From Nocardioides sp. NBC_00368 (GTDB lineage: Bacteria > Actinomycetota > Actinomycetes > Propionibacteriales > Nocardioidaceae), in assembly GCF_036090055.1 (NCBI RefSeq), contig NZ_CP107970.1, forward strand, positions 4,094,501-4,158,500: DNA of 64,000 bases, written 5' to 3'. Under the pieces are notes generated by a model, which was not told the origin of the DNA, searched no databases, and worked only from the letters and a program-made list of their open reading frames with translations. Each line of letters starts with the position of its first letter. The stretch's first letter is position 1. Shown piece after piece: positions 52,291 to 60,878 of the stretch. The translations under genes and the position numbers were made by a program.

Positions 52291-53529
52291 TCAAGTGCGT
52301 CCGAGCTGGTCCCGCCGCCTGGTCAGCAGCGCGACCTCGGCAGCGTTCTCGGCGAGCTCGATGGCCATGTCGTACGCCGCACGGGACTCGCCGCTGCGGC
52401 CGAGTCGGCGCAGCAGGTCGGCCCGGGTGGCGTGGAAGGCGTGGTAGTCCTCCAGGTCGAGCCGGTCGATCTCGGCGAGCGCGACCTCGGGGCCGTCCAG
52501 CTCGGCGACCGCGATCGCGCGGTTGAGCCGGACGATCGGTGAGGGGTCGACTCGGAGCATCTGGTCGTAGAGCGCGACGATCTGGGACCAGTCGGTGTCG
52601 CGGGCGTCCCGCACCGAGGTGTGGACGGCGTTGATGGCGGCCAGGATCTGGTAGCGCCCGGGCCGCGGGCCCCCGTTGGCGACGACCGCGAGCCGCTCGC
52701 GCACCAGCGCGTGTCCCTCGGCGATCAGCGCGAGATCCCAGGAGCCGCGATCCTGCTCGTCGAGCCGGACCAGCTCGCCGGTCGCCGAGACCCGAGCCGT
52801 ACGCCGCGCCTCGATGAGAAGCATCAGGGCCAGCAGACCGACGACCTCGCCGTCGTCGGGAAGCAGGGCACGGACCAGCCGGGTCAGCCGGATCGCCTCG
52901 GCGGTCAGGTCGCCGCGTACGGCGTTCTCGTGGTCGCCGGAGGAGAGATAGCCCTCGTTGAAGACCAGGAAGAGGACCGCCAGAACGCCAGAGACCCGCT
53001 CGGGGAGATCGGCCGTCTCCGGGACGCGGTAGGGGATGTGGGCGGCCTTGATCTTGTTCTTCGCGCGGGTGATCCGCTGGCCCATCGTGGTCTCCTGGAC
53101 CAGGAAGGCGTTGGCGATCTCAGGAACCGTCAGCCCGCCGACCATACGCAGCGTCAGCGCCACCCGGGCCTCGGGCGCGAGCGCGGGATGGCAGCAGGTG
53201 AACAGCAGCCGGAGGCGGTCGTCCTCGATCGCTCCGAGAGGCTCGTGCGGGGTGTCATCGTGCATCGCGACGGCCTCCTTCTGCTTGTCGTCACGCTTGG
53301 ACTCGCGGCGGATCCGGTCGATCGCGCGGCGGTTGGCGGTGGTGGTGAGCCAGGCGCCGGGGTTGGGAGGTACGCCGTCGTGCGGCCAGCGCTCGACAGC
53401 GACCGTGAACGCCTCGGCCGCGGCATCCTCGGCGATGTCGAGGTCGCCGAAGCGCTTGGCGAGGCTGGCGACCACCCGGGCCCACTCCTCGTGGTGGGCC
53501 CGGGTGATCGCCTCGTCGACCTCGATCAA
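52291..53529 (-). CDS. ECF42-group RNA polymerase sigma factor
   Basis: This 412-residue ECF sigma factor has regions 2 (about 10-80, LDIAEDAAAEAFTVAVERWP) and 4 (about 115-170, LTVPEIANAFLVQETTMGQRI). A long C-terminal extension of about 230 helical, TPR-like residues follows. Length, extension and flanking YCII/DGPF genes define the ECF42 group, which has no anti-sigma factor. The TTG at 53529 is 7 bp after the upstream YCII stop; no better in-frame start is near. It is transcribed with the upstream YCII gene. Confidence 0.92.
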   Translation of the reverse strand: MIEVDEAITRAHHEEWARVVASLAKRFGDLDIAEDAAAEAFTVAVERWPHDGVPPNPGAWLTTTANRRAIDRIRRESKRDDKQKEAVAMHDDTPHEPLGAIEDDRLRLLFTCCHPALAPEARVALTLRMVGGLTVPEIANAFLVQETTMGQRITRAKNKIKAAHIPYRVPETADLPERVSGVLAVLFLVFNEGYLSSGDHENAVRGDLTAEAIRLTRLVRALLPDDGEVVGLLALMLLIEARRTARVSATGELVRLDEQDRGSWDLALIAEGHALVRERLAVVANGGPRPGRYQILAAINAVHTSVRDARDTDWSQIVALYDQMLRVDPSPIVRLNRAIAVAELDGPEVALAEIDRLDLEDYHAFHATRADLLRRLGRSGESRAAYDMAIELAENAAEVALLTRRRDQLGRT

Positions 53530-53536
53530 CGGCGGG

Positions 53537-53911
53537 TCACGCCTCGGGGCCGGTCTGCATCGGTCGCACCTCGACCTTGCCGAGGCACGCCGCCGAGGCC
53601 TCGGCGGCCAGCTTGAGCGCGACATCGAGGTCGGGGACGTCGATGATCCAGAAGCCCGCCATGTACTCCTTGGCCTCTGCATAGGGGCCGTCGGTGATGA
53701 TCGGCTTCTCGCCCTGGCCGTCGACGACGGTCGCCGTCTTCGCGGCGTCGAGGCCGTCGGCGAAGACGAAGTAGCCCTCCTGCTGGAGCTTGTCGTTGAA
53801 CTTCCCGGTCGCCTCGAACGAGGCCATCATCTCCTCTTGCGAGGCGTAGCCGTAGTTCTCCTTCTCGTAGTCCGAGTCGGGACCCCAGACGGACATCAGG
53901 TACTTGGCCAT
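53537..53911 (-). CDS. YCII/DGPF-domain protein, first gene of the ECF42 operon
   Basis: This 124-residue protein (MAKYLMSVWGPDSDY, ITDGPYAEAKEYMAGFWIID) is the upstream partner of the ECF42 factor. ATG 53911 is preferred; an in-frame GTG at 53920 is too close to the GGAGG site. It has an ECF42-like promoter 52 bp upstream. The biochemical role is unknown. Confidence 0.93.
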   Translation of the reverse strand: MAKYLMSVWGPDSDYEKENYGYASQEEMMASFEATGKFNDKLQQEGYFVFADGLDAAKTATVVDGQGEKPIITDGPYAEAKEYMAGFWIIDVPDLDVALKLAAEASAACLGKVEVRPMQTGPEA

Positions 53912-53962
53912 GGTGCTCACTCCTCCGTGTCGGACGGCCTCGGTGGCCGCCTCTCACCCTTG

Positions 53963-53990
53963 CTACGAACGTCTACCCCCCGATCCGACA
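53963..53990 (-). promoter_or_regulatory. ECF42-like promoter of the YCII-sigma operon
   Basis: Minus-strand TGTCGG (53985-53990) is 17 bp from CGTA (53964-53967) within TGTCGGATCGGGG...CGTTCGTAGCA. It matches 52245-52272 in sequence, spacing and distance to the ATG. Autoregulation by the ECF42 factor is inferred. Confidence 0.75.
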
Positions 53991-54061
53991 CCCCTCATCA
54001 GAATTTCTCCAGGTAAATTCATTCGCTTAGCATCAGTAACCATGTTGAAGGCCCCGCAGAA

Positions 54062-55369
54062 GTGAGTATCGCCGGCAAGCTCAGGGGTGCTGTCGCAGAC
54101 ACCCGCCCCCTCCAGGAGCCGCACTTCCGGCGCCTGTGGATCGCCGGGATCATCACCATGATCGGCGCCCAGCTGACCGTGGTCGCGGTGCCGGCCCAGA
54201 TCTACGCGGACACCGGCTCCTCGGCGTACGTCGGGCTGACGGGCGTCTTCGGACTGGTCCCGCTGATCGTCTTCGGCCTCTACGGCGGCGCGCTCGCGGA
54301 CCACTTCGACCGGCGTACGATCCTGATGGTCTCGACCACCGGGCTGATCGCGACCAGCGCGCTCTTCTGGCTCCAGTCGGCGCTCGGCAACACCAACGTG
54401 TGGGCGCTGCTGTGTCTCTTCTCGGTGCAGCAGGCCTTCTTCGCGGTCAACCAGCCGACCCGGAACTCGCTGCTCCCGAAGATCCTGCCCACGCACCTGC
54501 TCCCGGCCGCCAACTCGCTGAACATGACGGTCTTCCAGGCCGGCGCGATCGCCGGCCCGCTGGTCGCCGGGGTGATGCTCCCGTTCACCGGGTTCACCTG
54601 GCTGTACGCCATCGACACGGTCACCCTCTTCGCGACCCTCTACGCGGTCGTGCTGCTGCCGAAGATCCCCGTCGAGGGTGCCGGCTCGAAGGTGCCCGGA
54701 CTGCGGTCGGTGTGGGACGGCTTCGCCTACCTGCGCCACCAGCCGGTGCTGTTGATGAGCTTCGTGGTCGACCTGATCGCGATGGTCTTCGCGATGCCGA
54801 GGGCGCTGTTCCCGCAGATCGCGCACGAGTCCTTCGGCGGGCCCTCGGAGGGCGGCATCGCGTTCGCCCTGCTCTTCGCCGCCATCCCGGCCGGCGCCGT
54901 GATCGGGGGCATCTTCTCCGGCTGGGTCTCCCGCATCGAGGCCCAGGGGCGCGTGGTCATCTGGTGCATCGCCGTGTGGGCCCTCGGAATCACCCTGTTC
55001 GGGCTCACCGTCACGTTCGCCGACCACTTCACGACTCTCATGCTGGGGCTCGGCGTGCTCTTCATGATGGTCGCCGGCGCCGCCGACGTGGCCTCGGCGG
55101 CCATCCGGATGTCGATCCTGCAGTCGTCGGCCGACGACAACGTACGCGGCCGACTGCAGGGGGTCTTCACGGTCGTCGTCGCGGGTGGCCCGCGAGTGGC
55201 CGACGTCCTGCACGGAGGCGCGGCGGCCGTGGTCGGCACCGCGATCGCGACCACCGGTGGCGGCCTGCTGAACCTCCTCGGAATCGCGCTGTGCGCGCTA
55301 CTCGTCCCGAGCTTCCTCGCCTACCGGGTCACCCGGCCCGCGCCCGCCGAGCACGAACTCTCGAAGTAG
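54062..55369 (+). CDS. Major facilitator superfamily exporter (EntS-like)
   Basis: This 435-residue transporter has 12 membrane segments of the MFS_3/enterobactin-exporter type. Signatures include FRRLWIAGIITMIGAQLTVVAVP, the loop GGALADHFDRRTI, and VNQPTRNSLLPKILP. Substrates may be siderophores, drugs or metabolites. The GTG start at 54062 has only a weak site upstream. Its last 72 bp overlap the end of the convergent hydrolase gene. Confidence 0.9.
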   Translation: MSIAGKLRGAVADTRPLQEPHFRRLWIAGIITMIGAQLTVVAVPAQIYADTGSSAYVGLTGVFGLVPLIVFGLYGGALADHFDRRTILMVSTTGLIATSALFWLQSALGNTNVWALLCLFSVQQAFFAVNQPTRNSLLPKILPTHLLPAANSLNMTVFQAGAIAGPLVAGVMLPFTGFTWLYAIDTVTLFATLYAVVLLPKIPVEGAGSKVPGLRSVWDGFAYLRHQPVLLMSFVVDLIAMVFAMPRALFPQIAHESFGGPSEGGIAFALLFAAIPAGAVIGGIFSGWVSRIEAQGRVVIWCIAVWALGITLFGLTVTFADHFTTLMLGLGVLFMMVAGAADVASAAIRMSILQSSADDNVRGRLQGVFTVVVAGGPRVADVLHGGAAAVVGTAIATTGGGLLNLLGIALCALLVPSFLAYRVTRPAPAEHELSK

Positions 55370-56179
55370 CCCGGCGAGGAGCTCGGGCTGGTCGATCGGC
55401 ACCAGCGTGGAGGAGTCCTTGACGATCTCCAGGCGTGCGTCGGGATAGTGCGCGGCCAGGCGTGGACCGTGCTCGGCCGGCATCAGGGTGTCCTGGTCGG
55501 CCCAGACCACGAGCACGGGCTTGGTGAACTTCTGCTGACCCTCGGCCAGCTCGAGCAGCTCGTCGCGTCCGGGCGCGCCGCCGGCGAACTTGATGAAGTC
55601 GCGGCGGATGGCCTTGTCGGTCAGCGCCGGGGCGAACCAACCGTGCACGAGGTCGTCGTAGAGGTGGTAGTCCTTGTCGACCGACATCCCGCCGTAGCCC
55701 CAGCTCGCCTGCCGGAAGCTCTGCATGCGGAACAGCTGCAGCCCCGCGGTGAACAGCGGCGGCATCTTGGAGAGCACCGCCAGCGGCCTGGCCGCCTTGG
55801 GCGGGTAGTTGTCGAAGGCCTCGCACGCCACCAGCGCCAGCCGCGCGATGCGGTCGGTGCGGCCCTCGTTGATGAGGAACTGACCACCGCCCCAGTCGTT
55901 GAGGACCAGGGTGACGTCGTGGAGGTCGAGCGCGTCGAGGAAGTCACCGAGGATGTTGGCCACGCCGACCTGGCTGAGGTCGGCGTCGGGGTTCATCGGC
56001 TTACGGTGGCCACCGAGCGGCAGCGTCGGCCGGATCACCCGGAACCCACCGAGATAGGACATCGAACGACGCCACAGACGGCCGTCCATCGGCACTCCGT
56101 GGAGGAGTACGAGGACAGGGCCGTCACCGCCGGTATCGTCGAAATCGATCGGACCGGCCGACAGCTGGACGCTGGGCAT
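55298..56179 (-). CDS. Alpha/beta-hydrolase with Asp at the nucleophile position
   Basis: This is a 293-residue alpha/beta hydrolase. The oxyanion motif is LLHGVPMDGRLW. The nucleophile elbow reads NDWGG with Asp95, as in haloalkane dehalogenases and epoxide hydrolases, rather than a Ser. A later Asp is in WADQDTLMP. The usual catalytic His position reads DSSTLVPIDQPE, with no His. It may be inactive, use another residue, or have a novel reaction. Its 3' end overlaps the MFS gene by 72 bp in antisense. Confidence 0.85.
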   Translation of the reverse strand: MPSVQLSAGPIDFDDTGGDGPVLVLLHGVPMDGRLWRRSMSYLGGFRVIRPTLPLGGHRKPMNPDADLSQVGVANILGDFLDALDLHDVTLVLNDWGGGQFLINEGRTDRIARLALVACEAFDNYPPKAARPLAVLSKMPPLFTAGLQLFRMQSFRQASWGYGGMSVDKDYHLYDDLVHGWFAPALTDKAIRRDFIKFAGGAPGRDELLELAEGQQKFTKPVLVVWADQDTLMPAEHGPRLAAHYPDARLEIVKDSSTLVPIDQPELLAGLLREFVLGGRGPGDPVGEEARDE

Positions 56180-56353
56180 TCAGTGGGCTCCTCGAAGCAA
56201 TGACGTGGGGTGCCCACACCTTGCCCCCCGGGGAACCCCCGTGCAACGGGAATCGCCCAATTCCTGGCGCATCTGGGTATATCGGGGGTCTTAAGTCCCT
56301 GAGCCACTAGGGCCGAGTGATACACCCATGGGTTTCGGGTGGCGCCGGGGTGC

Positions 56354-57478
56354 TCAGAGCCCCACGGGAAGGTCCTCGGCGGCGGCGAACGCCTCGATCG
56401 CCTTGGCCGGACCCCGCTCGTCGATCATCTCGATGAGGTCGGCGAGGTCGTCGCGGCGGTCGCGCGCGACCAACCAGGCCATCAGTCGCTGGCCACGCGG
56501 GACGGTGGTCTCCTCGAACGGGACACCCGCGTCGTACCAGAGCTCGAGGACGACGTCGCGCAGCAGCGACCAGTAGCGGTCGGGGTCCTCGGTGGTGGGG
56601 TTGACCGCCGCGCGGAAGTGCTCCCACATGTCGATCGGGAGGATCTCGGCACGCAGCGTCCGCATCAGCCTCTCCGAGCCCGACGCCGCCACGAGCTCGA
56701 CGGTCTGCCGCTTCGTGGTGATCCGCTCGAGCAGGTTGGCGATCTGGGCGCGCTTCTGGGTGGCGGAGGACAGGTCGGAGCGGACCCGCCAGTCGTAGAC
56801 GACGTCGGTGAGGACGTCGAAGGCCCGGGCGGCCAGGAACGCCTGGGTCAGGGCCACCTGATCCTGGTAGCGGGTGCGCTCGGGGAAGGTGATGTCGTTG
56901 TCGGTCCAGAAGGAGGTCCGGAAGATCTTGTTCCACACGAACACGTCCGCGAGCATCAGCGGCGCGTCCTCGATCCGGCACCTGAGGCGCGTGCGGGTGT
57001 GGTTGCGGCGCATCAGCGGGGTGACGTACCTCCGCTCCTCGCCGTTCACGACGGTGAGGCGCTCGGCGGAGCCGACCGCGAAGTCGGAGCCGGTACGCCG
57101 CAGCGTCTTGATCATCGAGCTCCACGCGTCGCGGGGCAGGATGTCATCGGGGTCGACGAAGGTGAGCAGGTCACCGGTGGCGGCCTCGATCCCGGTGTGA
57201 CGGGCGATGGAGACACCGGAGTTGGGCTGGGTGATCAGCGTGACCCGGTGGTCCTGGGCCGCGATGTCCTTGACGATCTCGGTCGAGCCGTCGGTCGAGC
57301 CGTCGTCGACGACGACCACCTCGATGGCACAGACCTCACGCAGCGGCTGACGAAGGATGCTGTCGAGGCTCTCGGCGACGTAGTCGGCCACGTTGTAGAC
57401 AGGCACGACGACGCTGAGCAGCCTCGGCTTCCTCCTTCTGAATCCCCCCACGCGCATCAACTCTAATTGGGTCTGCAT
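56354..57478 (-). CDS. Family 2 glycosyltransferase (GT-A fold)
   Basis: This is a 374-residue transferase. The N-terminal GT-A domain runs from SVVVPVYNVADYVAESLDSI. The nucleotide-binding VVDDGSTDGS and the DxD-type FVDPDDILP follow, then a likely acceptor region to about residue 230. The C-terminal 140 residues are helical with a conserved-looking WRV..DLSSAT region. No membrane segment is seen. ATG 57478 overlaps the stop of the preceding phosphatase gene (TGATG), so the two are coupled. Acceptor and sugar are unknown. Confidence 0.87.
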   Translation of the reverse strand: MQTQLELMRVGGFRRRKPRLLSVVVPVYNVADYVAESLDSILRQPLREVCAIEVVVVDDGSTDGSTEIVKDIAAQDHRVTLITQPNSGVSIARHTGIEAATGDLLTFVDPDDILPRDAWSSMIKTLRRTGSDFAVGSAERLTVVNGEERRYVTPLMRRNHTRTRLRCRIEDAPLMLADVFVWNKIFRTSFWTDNDITFPERTRYQDQVALTQAFLAARAFDVLTDVVYDWRVRSDLSSATQKRAQIANLLERITTKRQTVELVAASGSERLMRTLRAEILPIDMWEHFRAAVNPTTEDPDRYWSLLRDVVLELWYDAGVPFEETTVPRGQRLMAWLVARDRRDDLADLIEMIDERGPAKAIEAFAAAEDLPVGL

Positions 57479-58866
57479 CAACGCGACCTAGCGATGGTGA
57501 GCGTGTCGACCTCGGACCCGTCGGTGGCGATGACTTCGAGGTCCAGTCTCGCCTGCCCGTGGGCGTCGCGCGGGTGCGCATCGAAGAAGGCGACCGAGTG
57601 GGTCGCGTCGCCGACGGCGCGGTAGGTGGTCGGCTCAGGGATCTTCAGGCCGTTCTTGTCCGTGTAGTAGGAGAGCACCGGCAGGACGTCGGGGTAGGTC
57701 GAGCCGCCACCGCCGCCGGCGGTGATGTAGACGGTCCCGTCGTTGGTGCTGACCCTGGAGCCGCGCGGCGCCTCCTGGACGGGCTTGCCGCCGCGCATCA
57801 GGTGGGTGCGCTCGTAGCAGTGGTTGTGACCGTTGATCACCACGTCGACCTGGTAGCGGTCGAAGAGCGCCTCCCAGCGGTCGCGGATGCCGCCGTCGGA
57901 GGCGTGCGCGATGTTGGTGCAGTAGGCGCACTGGTGGAAGCCGACCAGGATGAAATCGATGTCGTCACGGGTCCGGAAGTCGGCCAGCCGCTGCTCCAGC
58001 CAGCTGTCCAGGGTCTCGCCGAGGTAGCCCGCGTTCCGGGTGTACTCGTACGTCGCGTCGTTGCCGTCGAGGGCGATGAAGGCGACGTTGCCGCGGACGA
58101 AGGAGTAGGTCTCCTTTCCGCCGTCGGCACCGTTGCCGGGGTGACGGAAACGGGCCCGGTAGCCGTCGTAGCCGAGCTCGCCGTTGCCGTTCTCCATCTC
58201 GTGGTTGCCGACGACGGTCATCCACGGGATCGCGTTGGCGCTGGGCTGGATCTGGGTCAGGAACTCGTCCCAGACCCCGAAGTCCTGCTGCAGCTCGCCG
58301 CTCTTGCCCTGGCCGCCGGTGTCGGCGTAGGCGATGTCGCCGACGACGAACGCGAACTCGGCACCCTGCTGGCGGATGAGGTTCACGTTGCGGGCGGCGT
58401 CCTCGGCCACACCCATGTCGCCGAAGGCGGCGAAGCGGAAGCTCTCCCGGCCCTTCGGGGCGGTGGTGAACGAGCCCCTGGTCGGCGTACCCCCGTCGTG
58501 GCTGAGGCGGTAGTAGTAGCGCGTGCCTGGCTTCAGGTCGCTGAGGTCGACGTGGTGGTAGACGCTGTCGACGCGGATCGAGGAGAGCGACTCGGGCCGG
58601 AGCGTGAGGCCGTAGTCGGGCGTGACGCCGAGGTCGAGTCGCGGCGCCTGCACCGAACCGGCGGTCGACCAGGAGACGTTCATCTGCCTGACCGGGTTGG
58701 CACCGTAGGACAGATGTACGCCGGTGGCCGGTGCGGCCGACCTGGCAGCCTGGGTCCACAGCATCGGGCCGGCGACGACACCGGCTCCACCGATCAGGCC
58801 GGTCTTGAGCAGAGTGCGCCGGGACGGGCCGATGCGTGTGGGGCCGGAGTGGGGGCTGACGGTCAC
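57478..58866 (-). CDS. Secreted purple acid phosphatase-like metallophosphoesterase
   Basis: This 462-residue exported protein has a twin-arginine signal (PSRRTLLKTGL). An N-terminal fibronectin-like domain (about 45-135) precedes the metallophosphoesterase domain. Metal motifs in order are FGDMG, GDIAYAD, GNHE, an FHQCAY loop and NGHNHCYER. It is expected to use a binuclear metal centre to hydrolyse phosphate esters outside the cell. It is co-transcribed with the glycosyltransferase gene. Confidence 0.92.
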   Translation of the reverse strand: MTVSPHSGPTRIGPSRRTLLKTGLIGGAGVVAGPMLWTQAARSAAPATGVHLSYGANPVRQMNVSWSTAGSVQAPRLDLGVTPDYGLTLRPESLSSIRVDSVYHHVDLSDLKPGTRYYYRLSHDGGTPTRGSFTTAPKGRESFRFAAFGDMGVAEDAARNVNLIRQQGAEFAFVVGDIAYADTGGQGKSGELQQDFGVWDEFLTQIQPSANAIPWMTVVGNHEMENGNGELGYDGYRARFRHPGNGADGGKETYSFVRGNVAFIALDGNDATYEYTRNAGYLGETLDSWLEQRLADFRTRDDIDFILVGFHQCAYCTNIAHASDGGIRDRWEALFDRYQVDVVINGHNHCYERTHLMRGGKPVQEAPRGSRVSTNDGTVYITAGGGGGSTYPDVLPVLSYYTDKNGLKIPEPTTYRAVGDATHSVAFFDAHPRDAHGQARLDLEVIATDGSEVDTLTIARSR

Positions 58867-58940
58867 GGGAGGATCAACGCATAGGTAGACGAGACGTTAG
58901 GCCGCCTGCGGTGTCTCCAGGGTGAACGAGTGGTGAGAAG

Positions 58941-59849
58941 TTAGACACTCGCGGCGTAGGTTGCCGCCATTTGCGCACCGAAGGCTGCGTTGTCGCGTAC
59001 GAGCGCGACGTTGGTCGCCAGCGAGTCGCCGCCGGTCAGCTCGACGATCCGGGCCAGCAGGAACGGGGTGATGTCCTTGCCGTGGATGTCGCGCGCCTCG
59101 GCGTCGGCGAGGGCCTGGTCGATGTGCTTCCCGATCACCTCGGCGGGGATCTCGTCGGCGACCGGGACCGGGTTGGCGACGACCAGCCCGCTGGGAAGAC
59201 CCAGGTCCCAGGTGGCCTTCATGACCGCGGCGGCCTCGTCGGGACCGTCGATGCGCAGCGGGGCTGCGAAGCCGGAGCTGCGGGAGTAGAAGGCCGGGAA
59301 CTCGTCGCTGCCGTTGACCAGGACGGGCACCCCGTACGTCTCCAGCGTCTCGAGGGTGAGGCCGATGTCGAGGATCGACTTCACGCCGGCGCTCACCACC
59401 GCGACCTGGGTGCGGGCGAGCTCGGTCAGGTCTGCGGAGATGTCGAAGGACGTCGACGCACCTCGGTGTACGCCACCGAGCCCACCGGTCACGAACGTCC
59501 GGATCCCGACCATGGCCGCCAGGCGCATGGTAGCCGCGACCGTGGTCGCACCGTGCAGACCGCGGGCCACGACGTAGGGAAGGTCGCGAACGCTGACCTT
59601 GGTCACGTCGGGGTCGGAGGCGAGCAGCTCGAGGTCGTCGTGGGACAGGCCGGCGCGGGGAACGCCGTCGAGCAGGGCGATCGTCGCCGGCACGGCGCCG
59701 TTGTCGCGCACGATCTGCTCGACCTCGGTGGCCATCTTGACGTTGTCGGGATAGGGCATGCCGTGGCTGATGATCGTCGACTCCAGCGCGACGACCGGGC
59801 GGCCCTCGGCGAGCGCGACCCCGACCTCCTCGGTGAGCCGGACCTTCAC
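58941..59849 (-). CDS. psuG: Pseudouridine-5'-phosphate glycosidase
   Basis: This 302-residue PsuG cleaves pseudouridine-5'-phosphate to uracil and ribose-5-phosphate. Signatures include VALESTIISHGMPYP near the start, RDLPYVVARG, TGGLGGVHRGA with the SFDISADL segment, and a C-terminal HGKDITPFLL. The start overlaps the psuK stop by ATGA. Confidence 0.96.
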   Translation of the reverse strand: MKVRLTEEVGVALAEGRPVVALESTIISHGMPYPDNVKMATEVEQIVRDNGAVPATIALLDGVPRAGLSHDDLELLASDPDVTKVSVRDLPYVVARGLHGATTVAATMRLAAMVGIRTFVTGGLGGVHRGASTSFDISADLTELARTQVAVVSAGVKSILDIGLTLETLETYGVPVLVNGSDEFPAFYSRSSGFAAPLRIDGPDEAAAVMKATWDLGLPSGLVVANPVPVADEIPAEVIGKHIDQALADAEARDIHGKDITPFLLARIVELTGGDSLATNVALVRDNAAFGAQMAATYAASV

Positions 59850-60793
59850 GCCAGCTCCCGCACGAGGCTCTCGTTGAGATCCATCCGGACGGTGTCGTGG
59901 GTGCCGCAGGTGAGCGCGGCCGCGGCGTGCCCGAACCGCGCCGCCTCGACCAGGTCGACGTCGCGGAGCAGCTCGTGGGTGAACGCGGCGAGCATCGCGT
60001 CGCCCGCACCGGTCACGTCGACGACGTCGGTCGGCACCGCGGCGAGCTCCTGGTAGACGTCGTTGTAGCTGATCACCGACCCACGAGCGCCCAGACGCAC
60101 CCAGACCACGCCGACACCGCGGTCGTGCAGGGCGTGGACAGCCTTCTCGATCTCCGCGTCCGTGCCGGCGGGCAGATCGGTCAGCGCGGCCAGCTCCGCC
60201 TGGTTGGGCGTGACCAGGTAGAGCTCGCGGTCGGCGCGGATCAGGTCGCGCGCCCGCCTCGCCTTCGGCACCGAGACCGGGTCGAAGCCGACAGGCACGT
60301 CGAACTCGTGGGCGAGGTCGATCGCCACCTCAGCCGTGCGGACCGGGATGTTGCCCTCGACGAGCACCCCGCGAGCATTCTTGATCAGGTCGCGGGCCGC
60401 CTCCACGACCAGCGGGGAGAACTCGTCGGTCGCGGCCATGTCGGCCACGGCGACCACCAGCTCACCGGAGGAGTCGAGCACGGCGTTGTAGGTGCCGGTG
60501 CGTACGTCTGCCCGGCGGCGGACGTAGGTGCAGTCGACGCCGACGTCCTCGGTGTAGCTGATCACCTCGTCACCGATCGGATCGTCGCCGACGACCGAGA
60601 CCAGCGCCACCGAGTCACCCAGCCGGGCCAGGTTCTCGGCCACGTTCCGGCCGACGCCGCCGGGCGAGAGGCCGGCGGATCCGGACATGCTCGAACCCAT
60701 CACCACCTGCTCGTGCGCACGAGCGTGGAGATCCATGTTGGAGCCGCCGATCACGACGATATCTGGCGGTATGTGCGGGTTCATCACCTGCAT
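59846..60793 (-). CDS. psuK: PfkB-family pseudouridine kinase
   Basis: This 315-residue ribokinase-type enzyme has the glycine-rich SPGGVGRNVAENLARLG and the anion-hole DVTGAGDAML. The adjoining psuG shows it phosphorylates pseudouridine. ATG 60793 is preferred over 60784, where the ribosome site would touch the start. AT-rich DNA at 60825-60838 upstream may contain its promoter. No transporter gene is linked here. Confidence 0.93.
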   Translation of the reverse strand: MQVMNPHIPPDIVVIGGSNMDLHARAHEQVVMGSSMSGSAGLSPGGVGRNVAENLARLGDSVALVSVVGDDPIGDEVISYTEDVGVDCTYVRRRADVRTGTYNAVLDSSGELVVAVADMAATDEFSPLVVEAARDLIKNARGVLVEGNIPVRTAEVAIDLAHEFDVPVGFDPVSVPKARRARDLIRADRELYLVTPNQAELAALTDLPAGTDAEIEKAVHALHDRGVGVVWVRLGARGSVISYNDVYQELAAVPTDVVDVTGAGDAMLAAFTHELLRDVDLVEAARFGHAAAALTCGTHDTVRMDLNESLVRELA

Positions 60794-60878
60794 CGTAGGT
60801 GGGGTCCTCGGATCGCGCCCCCTCATAAAGTATGAACTTGGCGCCGCCCAGGCGTGTCCCTGCTCTCACTCGCTGTCC

